Assembly: GCA_013375355.1 (NCBI GenBank)
Contig: JABXJV010000137.1
Coordinates: 1 to 60,580 of the forward strand
Length of the DNA: 60,580 bases
Direction: 5' to 3'
Source of the DNA: Candidatus Helarchaeota archaeon
GTDB taxonomy: Archaea; Asgardarchaeota; Lokiarchaeia; Helarchaeales; JABXJV01
Part shown: positions 37,201 through 46,043 of the stretch, in pieces
Numbering within the stretch: position 1 is the stretch's first letter
How the letters are laid out: every line of letters begins with the position of its first letter
Notes under the pieces: model-generated
Databases searched by the model: none
Seen by the model: the letters and a program-made list of their open reading frames with translations, nothing else
Told to the model about the DNA's origin: nothing
Made by a program: the position numbers and the translations under genes

Positions 37201-37812
37201 TTAAATGTTTAATATGTTTGAAATAATTTTTTGAACTTGCCCAAAAGTTTCATCAATCTCTCTATCTGAATTTATTAAATAGATCTCGAAAGGATATTTT
37301 TTATCTATTGTCATTTGTTTAAAATTTTGTCGCACTTCTTCTAAAATCTCCAAATTTTCCCATTTTTCAAATTCTCCCTTCTTCCTTTCTAATCCTATTT
37401 TCACGGGAATATCTAATATAATCACAGCATCTGGAAAGATAAAAGTGTCAGAAGCGAGTACCATATCAAAATCTTTAACCTCAAAATAGATATTATGCAA
37501 ATCAAATAAATTTCCAATTAATATAGATGATTGATAAGCAAATGTTGAAAGAAAACATCTTTCAGCTAAAACAATCGTATCGTCAGATAACTTATCTAAG
37601 GATTTTTGTTGTATTAGCCTATCCGCTACAAATAATAAAGTGTCAATTCTATCATCAATATCATAAGTTCCAACAACTTCACGAATTTTTTCGCTAGGTT
37701 CTTCTATTCTATGAACTTTAAAATTTAAAGTACTTAACCAATCTACTACTTTTGAAATCATTAGACTCTTTCCTGAACCCGCTATCCCTTCAAATACAAT
37801 ATATCTCTTCAT
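37201..37812 (-). CDS. tmk: Thymidylate kinase-like P-loop kinase
   Basis: The 203-residue protein has Walker A FEGIAGSGKSLMISKVVDWL, the dTMP kinase-type IEEPSEKIREV, DRLIQQKSL, and the DR-[YF]-equivalent AERCFLSTFAYQ. Usual dTMP kinases have FEGxDGSGKST; here Ala-Gly replaces Asp-Gly and Leu-Met replaces Thr-x, so substrate could differ. It makes dTDP if orthologous. It is on the same strand as spt5 and aIF5B. Confidence 0.78.
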   Translation of the reverse strand: MKRYIVFEGIAGSGKSLMISKVVDWLSTLNFKVHRIEEPSEKIREVVGTYDIDDRIDTLLFVADRLIQQKSLDKLSDDTIVLAERCFLSTFAYQSSILIGNLFDLHNIYFEVKDFDMVLASDTFIFPDAVIILDIPVKIGLERKKGEFEKWENLEILEEVRQNFKQMTIDKKYPFEIYLINSDREIDETFGQVQKIISNILNI

Positions 37813-37905
37813 TTAAAGTGCACCAAGTATCAAATTATTCATTGAAGATGAAAATAAAAATTATGATTTTAGTTTTTTAATAAAAAATCTAATAAGGTTT
37901 ATTAT

Positions 37906-38520
37906 TTAAAGAACAAATTTTGTTCTTTTTTTCTCTTTCTCTTCTCCTTCTCCCACTAATTCTTCTTCTCCCCCCTCCGACTCTTCTTTTTCTTCAAAAA
38001 ACCCTTCCTTCTCAACTTTTTTTTCAACTCTTCTCTCTTTTTTCACCTCACCTCCTGGTTCTAATTCTTCTGCGCTCATGATCTTTTTAATATAATCTGC
38101 ATGAACTTTTATTGGAATTGGGTGAGTTGATTCAAATAATTCTAATATTACTTCATCTTTAGTAGTATCAACTCTCGTGATTTTTGCTTTTTCACCCTTA
38201 AATGGACCTCCGATAATTTCAACTATATCTCCTATCTCCACTCCTTCGGTCGACTTTTTAGCAATTAAGAATTCTTCTAACTCGGCTATATTCACCTGAC
38301 CAATAAGACGCCCTCGCACATGAGGGATTTTCACAAGCTCTTGATTCACAATTTGAGGTGCATGAGTTTCAACAAAGATGTATCCACGAAGAGTTTCTGG
38401 AACTAAGATGGCTTTTAAAGCATCTTTCATTCTACCTTGCATCATAAAATCAATAACAGCTTTTTCTTGACCAATTGTTGTCTTAATAGCAAATATTTGT
38501 GGTTTAGCACCCCCTCTCAT
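37906..38520 (-). CDS. spt5: Transcription elongation factor Spt5 (NusG) with charged tail
   Basis: The 204-residue protein carries an NGN domain (QIFAIKTTIGQEKAVIDFMM, LRGYIFVETHAPQIV, HVRGRLIGQV) and a KOW domain (VEIGDIVEIIGGPFKGEKAK). A Glu/Lys-rich tail of ~50 residues (about 155-204) is absent in most archaeal Spt5. With Spt4 it clamps RNA polymerase. The ATG leaves eight residues before the family's usual beginning (IFAIKT), so an internal ATA following SD-like GGGGGTG cannot be excluded. It follows secE by ten bases. Confidence 0.94.
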   Translation of the reverse strand: MRGGAKPQIFAIKTTIGQEKAVIDFMMQGRMKDALKAILVPETLRGYIFVETHAPQIVNQELVKIPHVRGRLIGQVNIAELEEFLIAKKSTEGVEIGDIVEIIGGPFKGEKAKITRVDTTKDEVILELFESTHPIPIKVHADYIKKIMSAEELEPGGEVKKERRVEKKVEKEGFFEEKEESEGGEEELVGEGEEKEKKRTKFVL

Positions 38521-38530
38521 TCCAAATATG

Positions 38531-38722
38531 TTAGAGCACCCCCATAATAAGACCTATAATTAATTTAACAACGAAACCAACTGCGCCTATTACAACAACA
38601 CCTAATCCAGTGATTCGAAGTATTAAACGCATCTCTTTTAGAGTGGGCTTTCTTGCCATTTTAATTACGCGTTTGGAATTAGCCCAGAAAGTTTTTACTC
38701 TATTTTCTAAATCAAACGGCAT
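38531..38722 (-). CDS. secE: Protein translocase subunit Sec61-gamma/SecE
   Basis: The 63-residue protein has an amphipathic N-terminal helix and the motif KMARKPTLKEMRLILRITG, then one membrane helix (GVVVIGAVGFVVKLIIGLIM), exactly the Sec61-gamma layout. It is an essential part of the SecYEG/Sec61 channel that would export the surface proteins seen here. Position ftsZ, secE, spt5 matches many archaea. Confidence 0.94.
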   Translation of the reverse strand: MPFDLENRVKTFWANSKRVIKMARKPTLKEMRLILRITGLGVVVIGAVGFVVKLIIGLIMGVL

Positions 38723-38865
38723 TTTCTACATTCTTCAATTTTTTCTTTTTAGTACATTTTTGAATTTAAAAATAAAAGAACAATAATAGATTAAAAATAT
38801 TACTTTTTAAAAATCTGATGTTATATTAACTAATAAAAAGGAAAAAAGAAAAGAATTAGAGTAGT

Positions 38866-39984
38866 TTAGCCAAATTTAGGTAAACCGAGATCAAAATCTT
38901 GATTCTTAGTGGATTTTTCATGTGCAGGTTCGAATAGATTGTTAGATTTAATTCCGCTTATTAATGTAGTTACTCTTATTGAGTTTTTAAGTTCAGGATC
39001 TATTAATGCTCCCCAAATAATTTCAGTTTCAGGATTTAATTCTTCAGTGATCGTATTAATTACCGTTTTAGTATCTTGTAATGACATGTTACAATTGCCC
39101 ATAACGTTGATCAAAGCCCCTCTTGCATTATAAATATCTAAATCAAGTAAGGGATTATTTAAAGCATTCAAGGCTGCCTCTTCAGGATTTTGCGATTCTC
39201 CTAGACCAATTAAAGCTTCACCGGAGTCCAATAGAGTGGTACGAACATCTGCAAAATCTACATTAACTAATCCGGGCCTTGTAATAAGTTCTGTAACGCC
39301 TTTTACACCACGAATTAAAATCTCATCTACTACTGCAAATGATTCTGCTAGAGATAAATCTGGAGCTATATCCAAAAGTTTCTCATTTGGAATGACTATA
39401 ATTGTGTCAGAAACCTGGCTTAAGCGTTCTAGACCCCAAACAGCATTTTTCTTTTTCCTCAGCCCCTCCACCTGAAAAGGTAATGTGCAAATTGTAACTA
39501 TCAAAGCTCCTGAATCTTTTGCTATTTCTGCTAGTACGTGTGATGCCCCCGTTCCAGTCCCACCACCGAGACCGCAAGTAACAAAAAGCATATCTACATT
39601 GAGAAGGTCTCTAATTTCATCTGCACTCTCTAAAGCAGCAGCTTGTCCAATTTCAGGATTATTACCTGCTCCTAGCCCTCCAGTTAAACGTTTTCCGATT
39701 AGAAATTTTTCATCTGCACTTGTGTATAACAAATCTTTTGCATCCGTATTTACTGCAAAAGTCGTAACTCCTTCAATTCCCATCTCAAATAAGCGTGAAA
39801 TAGCATTATTTCCTGCACCACCTATACCCGCACATTTGATTCTTGCTGAAGATCTATTCAAAATTTCTTCTAATTCTAAATCAGCATTATTTTGCTTATA
39901 AACGTAATTTCGCGAAATTTTTCCTTGGCTAGTGTCCCTTTCTTTTCTTTCATCCTCAATAATCTTCTTTATGATTGATTGCAA
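38866..39984 (-). CDS. ftsZ: Cell-division GTPase FtsZ
   Basis: The 372-residue protein has the G-box GGLGGGTGTGASHVLAEIAK (from ~139), GIGGAGNNAISRL (53-65), NTDAKDL (79-85) and the T7-loop region VNVDFADVRT. The ~45-residue N-terminal extension before the tubulin fold is typical of archaeal FtsZ1. The C-terminal tail is short and ends GLPKFG. The start is TTG after TAGGTTT. A single ftsZ is seen; whether a second exists elsewhere in the genome cannot be known. Confidence 0.95.
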   Translation of the reverse strand: MQSIIKKIIEDERKERDTSQGKISRNYVYKQNNADLELEEILNRSSARIKCAGIGGAGNNAISRLFEMGIEGVTTFAVNTDAKDLLYTSADEKFLIGKRLTGGLGAGNNPEIGQAAALESADEIRDLLNVDMLFVTCGLGGGTGTGASHVLAEIAKDSGALIVTICTLPFQVEGLRKKKNAVWGLERLSQVSDTIIVIPNEKLLDIAPDLSLAESFAVVDEILIRGVKGVTELITRPGLVNVDFADVRTTLLDSGEALIGLGESQNPEEAALNALNNPLLDLDIYNARGALINVMGNCNMSLQDTKTVINTITEELNPETEIIWGALIDPELKNSIRVTTLISGIKSNNLFEPAHEKSTKNQDFDLGLPKFG

Positions 39985-40247
39985 GCTTATAAACCTACCA
40001 TTATCTTAAACTAATATCTCTCTCCTCATTATAATCATATAAGAATAGGGAATATGAACAACTATAGCTAGGTAATATCACATGTTTTATTAAAAAAAGA
40101 TATTAAAAAGGAACAATAAGGAAATCTAAAATAAACTTGTAATATATCCTCCAATTTCCCATAAAAATATAAGTATTTGACTGTATATGCATATTATTTC
40201 TAAACTTATATTTTCATTCCAATACTTCTTTCTTATTTTTTATTTCT

Positions 40248-41342
40248 TTAGATCGTAGCCTTGTTTTTTAAACTTTTAAAACGATTGAGAGCCTTCTCAA
40301 ATATCTTTATTCCATCCTCCACAATAACAAATAGCTTTAAAGCTTCTTTTGCCCATTCAAGAATGATTTCATAACCATTTAATTTTTTTAGTTCTTGTTC
40401 TCTTTTTTTCATTTCTTGATATATTTGTTCAATTTTAATCTTGAATCCATTTATCAGTTTGAATCTTTGATATTGTTTTAAATAATTCGAATAACCTATG
40501 GATGACATCACATAAAATCTCTTACGTCTGCCTTTTATTTTTTCTAATTCTATGAAGTTCTTTTTCAATAAATGATCAAGCCCTTCAGAGATTAAGCCTG
40601 ACGATAATCCTGTAAGTTTTTGTAACTTTGATTGAGTCATTCTTTTACGTGTTATGAGATAAGAAAAAATAGGTAGATATTTTACCTCATCTATCATAAA
40701 AAGAGGGTTCTTTTGAATGAAATTTACTATTTCTTCTTCAATTATTAAAATACTTTTTTTTATAATTTCATCAATTATTTCATCTGAAATCTTTATTTCA
40801 GGTTTTTCTGTAATATTGAATTTGCCCGAGAGAAAATTTTTCATTAAATTATTATGAAATAGTAAAAAATCTCGTAGCTCCTTCAATCTTTCTACTAAAA
40901 TCGTATGAAGTTCAATTTGGCTTGTTTCTGGTTTAATTTTTGTTAAAGCTTGTAATCTTGCTTCGGTATATTCGATCCACTTTTGAATTTCACCTAATCC
41001 CGTCTCAAGTCCTGTGGACATTAAATCTTTAATATTTCGATACTTCAGAGTATATTTGAATGCATTCCTCTTTTCTGGAATTTTATTTTTTACTATGACT
41101 CCATATCTTTCATATTGGTTAAGAAAATTTGAGATGCTTCCTTTCGAAATTTTTTTCTCGCGAAAAATAGCTGATAATTCTTGTATTTGTTTTTGAGTCA
41201 AACTTGGGTGACAAAAGAAATAGGCTAAGATGTGAGACTCTATATCAGAACTTCTTTTGTTTTTACCCGATTCTACTATGAAATCAATTATTTCTCTCTC
41301 AAAACGTCTGATTTCTTCGGAATAAATATGATTTTTAGGCAT
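40248..41342 (-). CDS. Double winged-helix transcription regulator, likely autoregulated
   Basis: The 364-residue protein has two MarR/GbsR-like winged-helix domains: one near residues 25-90 (LTQKQIQELSAIFREKKISK, SISNFLNQYERYGVI) and one near 225-295 (KRMTQSKLQKLTGLSSGLIS, then EGLDHLLKKNFIELEKIKGR). They are separated by a helical dimerisation region; the C-terminus is another coiled coil. GbsR-type proteins in Asgard archaea often carry two such domains. Divergent transcription from the acyltransferase at 41471, across three matching inverted repeats, points to control of itself and that gene. The start is an ATG. Confidence 0.75.
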   Translation of the reverse strand: MPKNHIYSEEIRRFEREIIDFIVESGKNKRSSDIESHILAYFFCHPSLTQKQIQELSAIFREKKISKGSISNFLNQYERYGVIVKNKIPEKRNAFKYTLKYRNIKDLMSTGLETGLGEIQKWIEYTEARLQALTKIKPETSQIELHTILVERLKELRDFLLFHNNLMKNFLSGKFNITEKPEIKISDEIIDEIIKKSILIIEEEIVNFIQKNPLFMIDEVKYLPIFSYLITRKRMTQSKLQKLTGLSSGLISEGLDHLLKKNFIELEKIKGRRKRFYVMSSIGYSNYLKQYQRFKLINGFKIKIEQIYQEMKKREQELKKLNGYEIILEWAKEALKLFVIVEDGIKIFEKALNRFKSLKNKATI

Positions 41343-41370
41343 TTTCTATATATTAATATATTTTTTCAAG

Positions 41371-41378
41371 TATATAAA
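41371..41378 (-). promoter_or_regulatory. TATA box of the double-wHTH regulator
   Basis: The minus strand reads TTTATATA, about 30 bases from the ATG at 41342, directly downstream (in this orientation) of operator copy 1. The short distance suggests a nearly leaderless transcript. Confidence 0.5.
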
Positions 41379-41380
41379 TC

Positions 41381-41395
41381 TTCACATAATGTGAA
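41381..41395. promoter_or_regulatory. Operator copy 1: TTCACAT-A-ATGTGAA
   Basis: A perfect inverted repeat with seven-base arms around one base. It fits the shared consensus TTCA-N7-TGAA and abuts the regulator's TATA box on its upstream (BRE) side, where binding would block TBP/TFB. Confidence 0.6.
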
Positions 41396-41414
41396 TTTTC
41401 ACGAATATTGAAAA
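41396..41414. promoter_or_regulatory. Operator copy 2: TTTTCA-N7-TGAAAA
   Basis: An inverted repeat with six-base arms and a seven-base spacer (TTCA-N7-TGAA core). Its right arm covers the BRE position directly before the acyltransferase TATA box at 41417. It starts one base after copy 1 ends. Confidence 0.55.
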
Positions 41415-41416
41415 CA

Positions 41417-41424
41417 TTTAAATA
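41417..41424 (+). promoter_or_regulatory. TATA box of the condensation-type acyltransferase gene
   Basis: TTTAAATA lies 47 bases before the ATG at 41471, preceded by A-rich BRE-like sequence. Predicted transcription starts near 41445-41450, inside operator copy 3. Confidence 0.5.
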
Positions 41425-41434
41425 GTATGTTTTT

Positions 41435-41453
41435 CTTTCATTTTATATGAAAG
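41435..41453. promoter_or_regulatory. Operator copy 3: CTTTCAT-N5-ATGAAAG
   Basis: Perfect seven-base arms with a five-base spacer and the same TTCA-N7-TGAA core as copies 1 and 2. It overlaps the predicted transcription start of the acyltransferase gene. Confidence 0.6.
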
Positions 41454-41470
41454 TTCATGATTAATGAAGG

Positions 41471-42883
41471 ATGTTAAAAAAATTGCAATCAACTAATCAA
41501 AAGTATAAAAGAGACTTAAATCAAAGGGAGCGTGCGCATGCTAAAGTTCCACAATCAAATATAACCATTATTGCCACGATCCTTGGAAATGTTTCTCCTG
41601 ATAGTTTAAGAGAAGTAATCAAAAAAATTCAGAAACGACATCCAATCTTGAATACTATTATACAGTCCAAAGGACGCGAAGTTTGGTTATTAGGGAATGG
41701 AAGCATGGAAATCCCTATAAAGGTAATATCTCGCGAAAGTGATGATCAATGGAAAGAGATCATATTAAAAGAGCATAAAATCCCGTTTGAAATGGTACAA
41801 GGACCTCTGATTCGATTCATATTATTACATTCTGCTAAAATTTCCGATCTGATCATATTTTGCCAACATACAATATGTGACGGAATGTCCCTTGCCTATC
41901 TAGCTCGAGATATAATAACTTATTTAGAAAATCCATCTAAAGAAGTTGAGATATTACCTCCAGCTCCGATAGTGGATAAAGATAACATACCCTCTAATAT
42001 CAAGCCTAGCTTGGCAATTCGTCTTTTAGGAAAGACAATCAATAAAAAATGGAAAAAGAGCGAAGTTCTTTTTGATTATGAGGACTTCCAAGAGTTACAT
42101 AAGGTTTTCTGGAAAAAATACACATATAAAGCTCACTTATATGAACTTTCGAAAGAATATACAAAAGCTCTAATATTAGCATGTCGGAAGAATGGCGTGA
42201 CAGTTAATACCGCTTTAATTGCAGCTTTTGCAATGGCTCAGAACAAATTAAATCCCAAATCGCCAAAATATTTAAGTAAATATGCTTCAGCCGTTGATAT
42301 AAGAAAGATACTTTCCAATCCCATTGGTGAACAATTTGGATTTTTCGCAGGTGGCATTCAATTCAAATATAAATATTCAGAAAAAGATACTCTTTGGGAT
42401 GCTGCCAAAAAAATATATAAAAAAGCTAATCCTAAAGAGTCAAAAAAACAAGCATTAGTTTCTACTTTAAATGCTTTTAATTTACCTCCATCCTTAATGG
42501 AAGCCCAATTTTTTGCCGCTTTTGGTCATTTAATTCCTCCAAGTTCACCAAGTTATGAAAAAATGCACGCTTTCGTAAATGATGATAAAAACCTTGCTGT
42601 TAAAATGGTTAAGAAAAAACTCTCAAAAGGACTCGGTCTTGCTCAAATCATGACAAACCTCGGAAAAATGGATTTTCCTGAAAAATATGGTGATTTAATC
42701 TTGAAAAACCTTATCTTAATGCCATCTTGCTCCCCCTATACAGAACTCGTGCTTGGTGTTGTCACTCACGGCGGGACGTTGTGTGTAACTCTCAACTACA
42801 TGGAAAGTACCATTAGCACAAAAAAGATATTAGAAATAAAGAAGTTAGCAAATGAAATCATAATGAGAGCAATTAGAAATTAA
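41471..42883 (+). CDS. Condensation-domain-type acyltransferase (PapA5/alcohol acetyltransferase-like)
   Basis: The 470-residue stand-alone protein has the H-x-x-x-D-G catalytic motif in CQHTICDGMSLAYLARDI near residue 135. It also has the usual N-terminal pattern LREVIKKIQKRHPILNTII and a late DIRKILSNPIGEQFGFFAGG channel motif. This is the fold of PapA5, alcohol acetyltransferases and NRPS condensation domains, which join an acyl thioester to an alcohol or amine. No NRPS or PKS genes are near, so lipid ester formation is a possible role (inference). It is divergent from the wHTH regulator and has three operator-like sites in the shared promoter. Confidence 0.75.
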   Translation: MLKKLQSTNQKYKRDLNQRERAHAKVPQSNITIIATILGNVSPDSLREVIKKIQKRHPILNTIIQSKGREVWLLGNGSMEIPIKVISRESDDQWKEIILKEHKIPFEMVQGPLIRFILLHSAKISDLIIFCQHTICDGMSLAYLARDIITYLENPSKEVEILPPAPIVDKDNIPSNIKPSLAIRLLGKTINKKWKKSEVLFDYEDFQELHKVFWKKYTYKAHLYELSKEYTKALILACRKNGVTVNTALIAAFAMAQNKLNPKSPKYLSKYASAVDIRKILSNPIGEQFGFFAGGIQFKYKYSEKDTLWDAAKKIYKKANPKESKKQALVSTLNAFNLPPSLMEAQFFAAFGHLIPPSSPSYEKMHAFVNDDKNLAVKMVKKKLSKGLGLAQIMTNLGKMDFPEKYGDLILKNLILMPSCSPYTELVLGVVTHGGTLCVTLNYMESTISTKKILEIKKLANEIIMRAIRN

Positions 42884-42893
42884 TTTTTTTTTT
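42884..42893 (+). terminator. Oligo-T terminator after the acyltransferase gene
   Basis: Ten consecutive T bases begin immediately after the stop codon, with no stem-loop. Confidence 0.55.
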
Positions 42894-42934
42894 ATACCTA
42901 CAAACAATTCAATAAATTTTAGAAAAATTTGGAA

Positions 42935-43261
42935 TTAACTTCCAAATGGAATAATTATTCCCGCAATTATAAATGGAATTCCTGCAAGATTGCCAAATAA
43001 AACAATCAAAACGATACCAAAGATAATACATAAAAAAGTGGTTTCACGGGAATCCCATATGTCCCAGCCTAAAACTCCATAACCAATTATGATAACAATA
43101 CAAATTATAATTTCAACTGTTCTACTCACCCAATTATGTGTAATAAAATCAACAATAGGGACCATGATTTCTAATGTTATTAAGATACTGAATAGTATTC
43201 CAAGTATTCCACCAATCAATATAAGTGCTCTTACAAGATCCCAGTGAAATTTTTTTGGCAT
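42935..43261 (-). CDS. Small three- to four-TM membrane protein
   Basis: The protein is 108 residues from the ATG at 43261, which has AGGTG six to eight bases upstream; a longer reading would overlap the DUF1847 gene. Hydrophobic helices are ALILIGGILGILFSILITL, VEIIICIVIIIGYGVLG, and FLCIIFGIVLIVLFGNLAGI with a hydrophobic end. The function is not recognised. It is the last gene of a same-strand trio with DUF1847 and radical-SAM/SPASM genes. Confidence 0.6.
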   Translation of the reverse strand: MPKKFHWDLVRALILIGGILGILFSILITLEIMVPIVDFITHNWVSRTVEIIICIVIIIGYGVLGWDIWDSRETTFLCIIFGIVLIVLFGNLAGIPFIIAGIIIPFGS

Positions 43262-43283
43262 TTTAACACCTAATATATTAAAT

Positions 43284-43961
43284 CTATTTCTTAGACTTTT
43301 GTTCTGCTGCATCTTTTATGAAATATTTTCCCCAATAATAATTATTTAATACACCTACTGGATTATGAGAGTTTGCTCTATCCTTTGCAATTAAAGTAGT
43401 TACTGGTGCTTTTGAATATTTAGTAAAAACTGCATCATGACCAACACATAATCCAATAATAATATTGAAGTCTGTACCATATTCATTTAAGAGTAAAGCT
43501 TGTGCAACAGGATTACAAGCAACATATCCAATCATATATCCAGTTTGAGATGTCATCTGAAATTCTTTTGGAACTTCATGTAGATCTTTAGGTACTGACC
43601 CAGTTTTACACATTATAGAATAAATATCAAATCCATAATTTTCTAGAATTTTTGCTACTTCTTCTGTTTCTTTTAGCAATCCAACGCAACAAGCTAAACC
43701 AATTTTTTGAAATTTCATTAATTTAGCAAATTCAATAGTATCCTTCAAACGAGGCCATTCTCTATAGCCAGATGCCTCTACAATTGCTGCATTTTTTGTC
43801 ATTTCTCGAATTTGAGGTTCAGATTCGTAAATTTTTTTTGCTTCTTCTAAAATATTATCATTAATCTCTCTTGGACAATTTTCAGGTCTTCTTTTAGCAT
43901 CTAATAAACAAGCTAGTCGTTTACAATATGCACATTGAATTTTCATATCAACACAACTCAT
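43284..43961 (-). CDS. DUF1847 cysteine-rich metal-binding protein
   Basis: The 225-residue protein begins with a Cys motif (CVDMKIQCAYCKRLACL). It carries the DUF1847 core: LMKFQKIGLACCVGLLKE, CKTGSVPKDLHEV, YVACNPVAQALLLNEYGTDF, IIGLCVGHDAVFTKYSKAPV and TLIAKDRANSHNPVGVL. The family is thought to bind metal but has no proven role. It lies 13 bases after the radical-SAM/SPASM gene and before a small membrane protein. Confidence 0.85.
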   Translation of the reverse strand: MSCVDMKIQCAYCKRLACLLDAKRRPENCPREINDNILEEAKKIYESEPQIREMTKNAAIVEASGYREWPRLKDTIEFAKLMKFQKIGLACCVGLLKETEEVAKILENYGFDIYSIMCKTGSVPKDLHEVPKEFQMTSQTGYMIGYVACNPVAQALLLNEYGTDFNIIIGLCVGHDAVFTKYSKAPVTTLIAKDRANSHNPVGVLNNYYWGKYFIKDAAEQKSKK

Positions 43962-43973
43962 TTGACATATTAT

Positions 43974-45434
43974 TCAATTATCGTTACTAATATTATTTAA
44001 TATACATGTAGGATCGGATTGTTTTAGACTATTTTTGAAAATAAATACTTTTGCACGACATCCTCCACAAATAATTTTGTAGTTACATTTGCCACATTTT
44101 CCTTCGAATTGTAAATTTCTATATTCATTTAAAACGGGAGAATGCAACCAAATGTCTTGGATATTATTTTTCTTTACATTACCAATGACACAGGGATTAA
44201 GTGGGCATGGTGTTACTTCACCATTTGGTTTAATATGAATAACATATACACCTGATTCACATCCTGTAATAAATGGTGAAAATGGAGTTTGGTCACTAAA
44301 AATTCCTTTAGAAAGTCTGTTTGAAAAATTAAAATATTTTAAAGCGTTCCTTGGAAAATTACCCTTAAAAAATGGTATAACTTGCGAATTAGGCATTCGT
44401 TGTGCTAGAATTTTATTGAAAATTGGATTTTTATAAGATATTGTTAAAGGATAATCCTCATCCATTAATTTCTCCCAGATATCGCATAAAGTGGACCCAA
44501 ACTTTTCTACTTGAAGTGGTGATAATGCATAATGTTCTTTATTTACTGCTTTTTGAGAAGGAACAAAGTCTAAAAGTTCTAATTTCTGAACTTGAAGTTC
44601 TTTTGCTAAATCTACTAATTGATAAATTTGATTAGCATTTAATTTTGTAATTACAACATCCATACTAACATATAATCCAGCATTTAAACAATTTTTAAAT
44701 CCTTCAACCGCATTTTGAAAACTTCCTTTCCCCCTACTTTTATCGTGTAATTTTTCTAATCCATCAATACTAATTTGAATATAACCAAGTCCTGAATTCT
44801 TTAATTTTTGTGCTATGCTTGGGGAAATTAAGATTCCATTCGTAGCAAGAGCTGCTCTCATAGATTTTTCCGTAATATATTTTATTAAATCAAATACATC
44901 TTCTCGTAGTAATGGTTCTCCTCCCGTGAAACCAACTACCAAATTTTTCGCATTATATAATTGATCAATGACATAACACGCCTCATCATAGGTTAATTCT
45001 TTATTACCCGTATTATTATGAATATAGCAGTGAGGGCATTTTAAATTGCATTTATCAGTTATTGACCAAATAGTAATTATTGGTCCGGCAGGAATTTGTG
45101 GAATTTTTAATCCAAATATGCCAATTCCTTCAATATATGATTGTAATAATCTTTTAATGGAAATATTTTCTTTTAAAATTCGTTTAAATTGACCATTTGG
45201 CATTTTAAGTGCATGACATACCAAATTTAATGAAATTGAAATTAATTTAGAAAGAAACCGTGCCTTAAATTTACATTTCCTACAGTCAATATCTTCATCA
45301 AGATAAAAATCGATAAAAGTTTCTGAATTTTTTCTTCCGCATGCTTTACAATTTCCTGAAAATATTTTAAAAGGATTTAGAATACCAAATTTATTGACAA
45401 GATTCCACATTAATAAATCTAACAAACTCTTCAC
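43974..45434 (-). CDS. Radical SAM/SPASM-domain protein
   Basis: The 486-residue protein has an N-terminal zinc-finger-like segment (NCKACGRK, then DIDCRKCKF). A radical SAM core follows with CxxxCxxC in SITDKCNLKCPHCYIH and FTGGEPLLREDVFDL. The C-terminal SPASM region has auxiliary cluster cysteines (GEVTPCPLNPCVIGN and CGKCNYKIICGGCRAK). SPASM enzymes mature peptides, cofactors or hemes. No obvious precursor peptide gene is adjacent, though a small gene lies divergently at 45576. The start is GTG. Confidence 0.85.
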   Translation of the reverse strand: MKSLLDLLMWNLVNKFGILNPFKIFSGNCKACGRKNSETFIDFYLDEDIDCRKCKFKARFLSKLISISLNLVCHALKMPNGQFKRILKENISIKRLLQSYIEGIGIFGLKIPQIPAGPIITIWSITDKCNLKCPHCYIHNNTGNKELTYDEACYVIDQLYNAKNLVVGFTGGEPLLREDVFDLIKYITEKSMRAALATNGILISPSIAQKLKNSGLGYIQISIDGLEKLHDKSRGKGSFQNAVEGFKNCLNAGLYVSMDVVITKLNANQIYQLVDLAKELQVQKLELLDFVPSQKAVNKEHYALSPLQVEKFGSTLCDIWEKLMDEDYPLTISYKNPIFNKILAQRMPNSQVIPFFKGNFPRNALKYFNFSNRLSKGIFSDQTPFSPFITGCESGVYVIHIKPNGEVTPCPLNPCVIGNVKKNNIQDIWLHSPVLNEYRNLQFEGKCGKCNYKIICGGCRAKVFIFKNSLKQSDPTCILNNISNDN

Positions 45435-45575
45435 GAAATATTGACAATTTTTTAAGAAAACAAAGAATAAAATTTTAATAAATATTTGTATACATGCAAA
45501 TTATAGAATTATTTTTTGCAACTCGTTCGTCTTGTGAAAATTATTAATTTAATCATTAGAAAGATTGCTTGTAAC

Positions 45576-46019
45576 ATGAAAGAATCCGTTATTATATTCA
45601 AACCAAAGAAAGAAAATGTCTATAATTGGCATGGAAACCAATTATTGCCAGAAAGTCGTAATCATGTTAGTCTAAATAATATTGTTAGACTTCAATTTAT
45701 GGATACTGAAGATGGTTGGTGGGAGGTTATTTACGTTAAAGTCGTGAATATAAAAAATGTAAAAATTACTGGTATTAATATAGAAAAATTATATGGGGAA
45801 GCATTAGATACATATAGAATAATGGATGATTGTCAGAAATATGTGAAAAATGGAGAAATTATAGAATTCGAGAGAAATAATATCCTTGAAATACCTTATG
45901 ATGTTAAATTCTGGCCAGAAAATAGCAATTTAAAACATCTTGAAAATATGAGAACTGGTAAGGGAAGAGCTATAACGGGCTTAATAGATCCAGAGTTCGG
46001 AAAAGATCAAGATGCATAA
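45576..46019 (+). CDS. Unrecognised 147-residue protein, divergent from radical SAM gene
   Basis: The ATG at 45576 (MKESVIIFKPKK) is chosen over a TTG 60 bases upstream whose added residues look non-coding. The protein is hydrophilic, has an aromatic segment (DTEDGWWEVIYVKVVN) and no Cys-rich or membrane part. It is divergent from the radical SAM/SPASM gene and convergent with the serpin. No family was recognised. Confidence 0.5.
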   Translation: MKESVIIFKPKKENVYNWHGNQLLPESRNHVSLNNIVRLQFMDTEDGWWEVIYVKVVNIKNVKITGINIEKLYGEALDTYRIMDDCQKYVKNGEIIEFERNNILEIPYDVKFWPENSNLKHLENMRTGKGRAITGLIDPEFGKDQDA

Positions 46020-46043
46020 AAAATTTTATTAGATAGAAAGGCT

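Noticed and set aside
37906..38520. ATA as the true start of Spt5
   Set aside because: An ATG eight codons upstream is available; SD placement is ambiguous, so a non-standard start is not forced.
39485..39901. A 138-codon plus-strand ORF opposite ftsZ
   Set aside because: It is a shadow frame of ftsZ without SD or recognisable protein.
39985..40247. Possible RNA gene or origin in the 263-base gap after ftsZ
   Set aside because: Only AT-rich sequence with no tRNA-like fold, repeated ORB-type motif or GC-rich island was seen.
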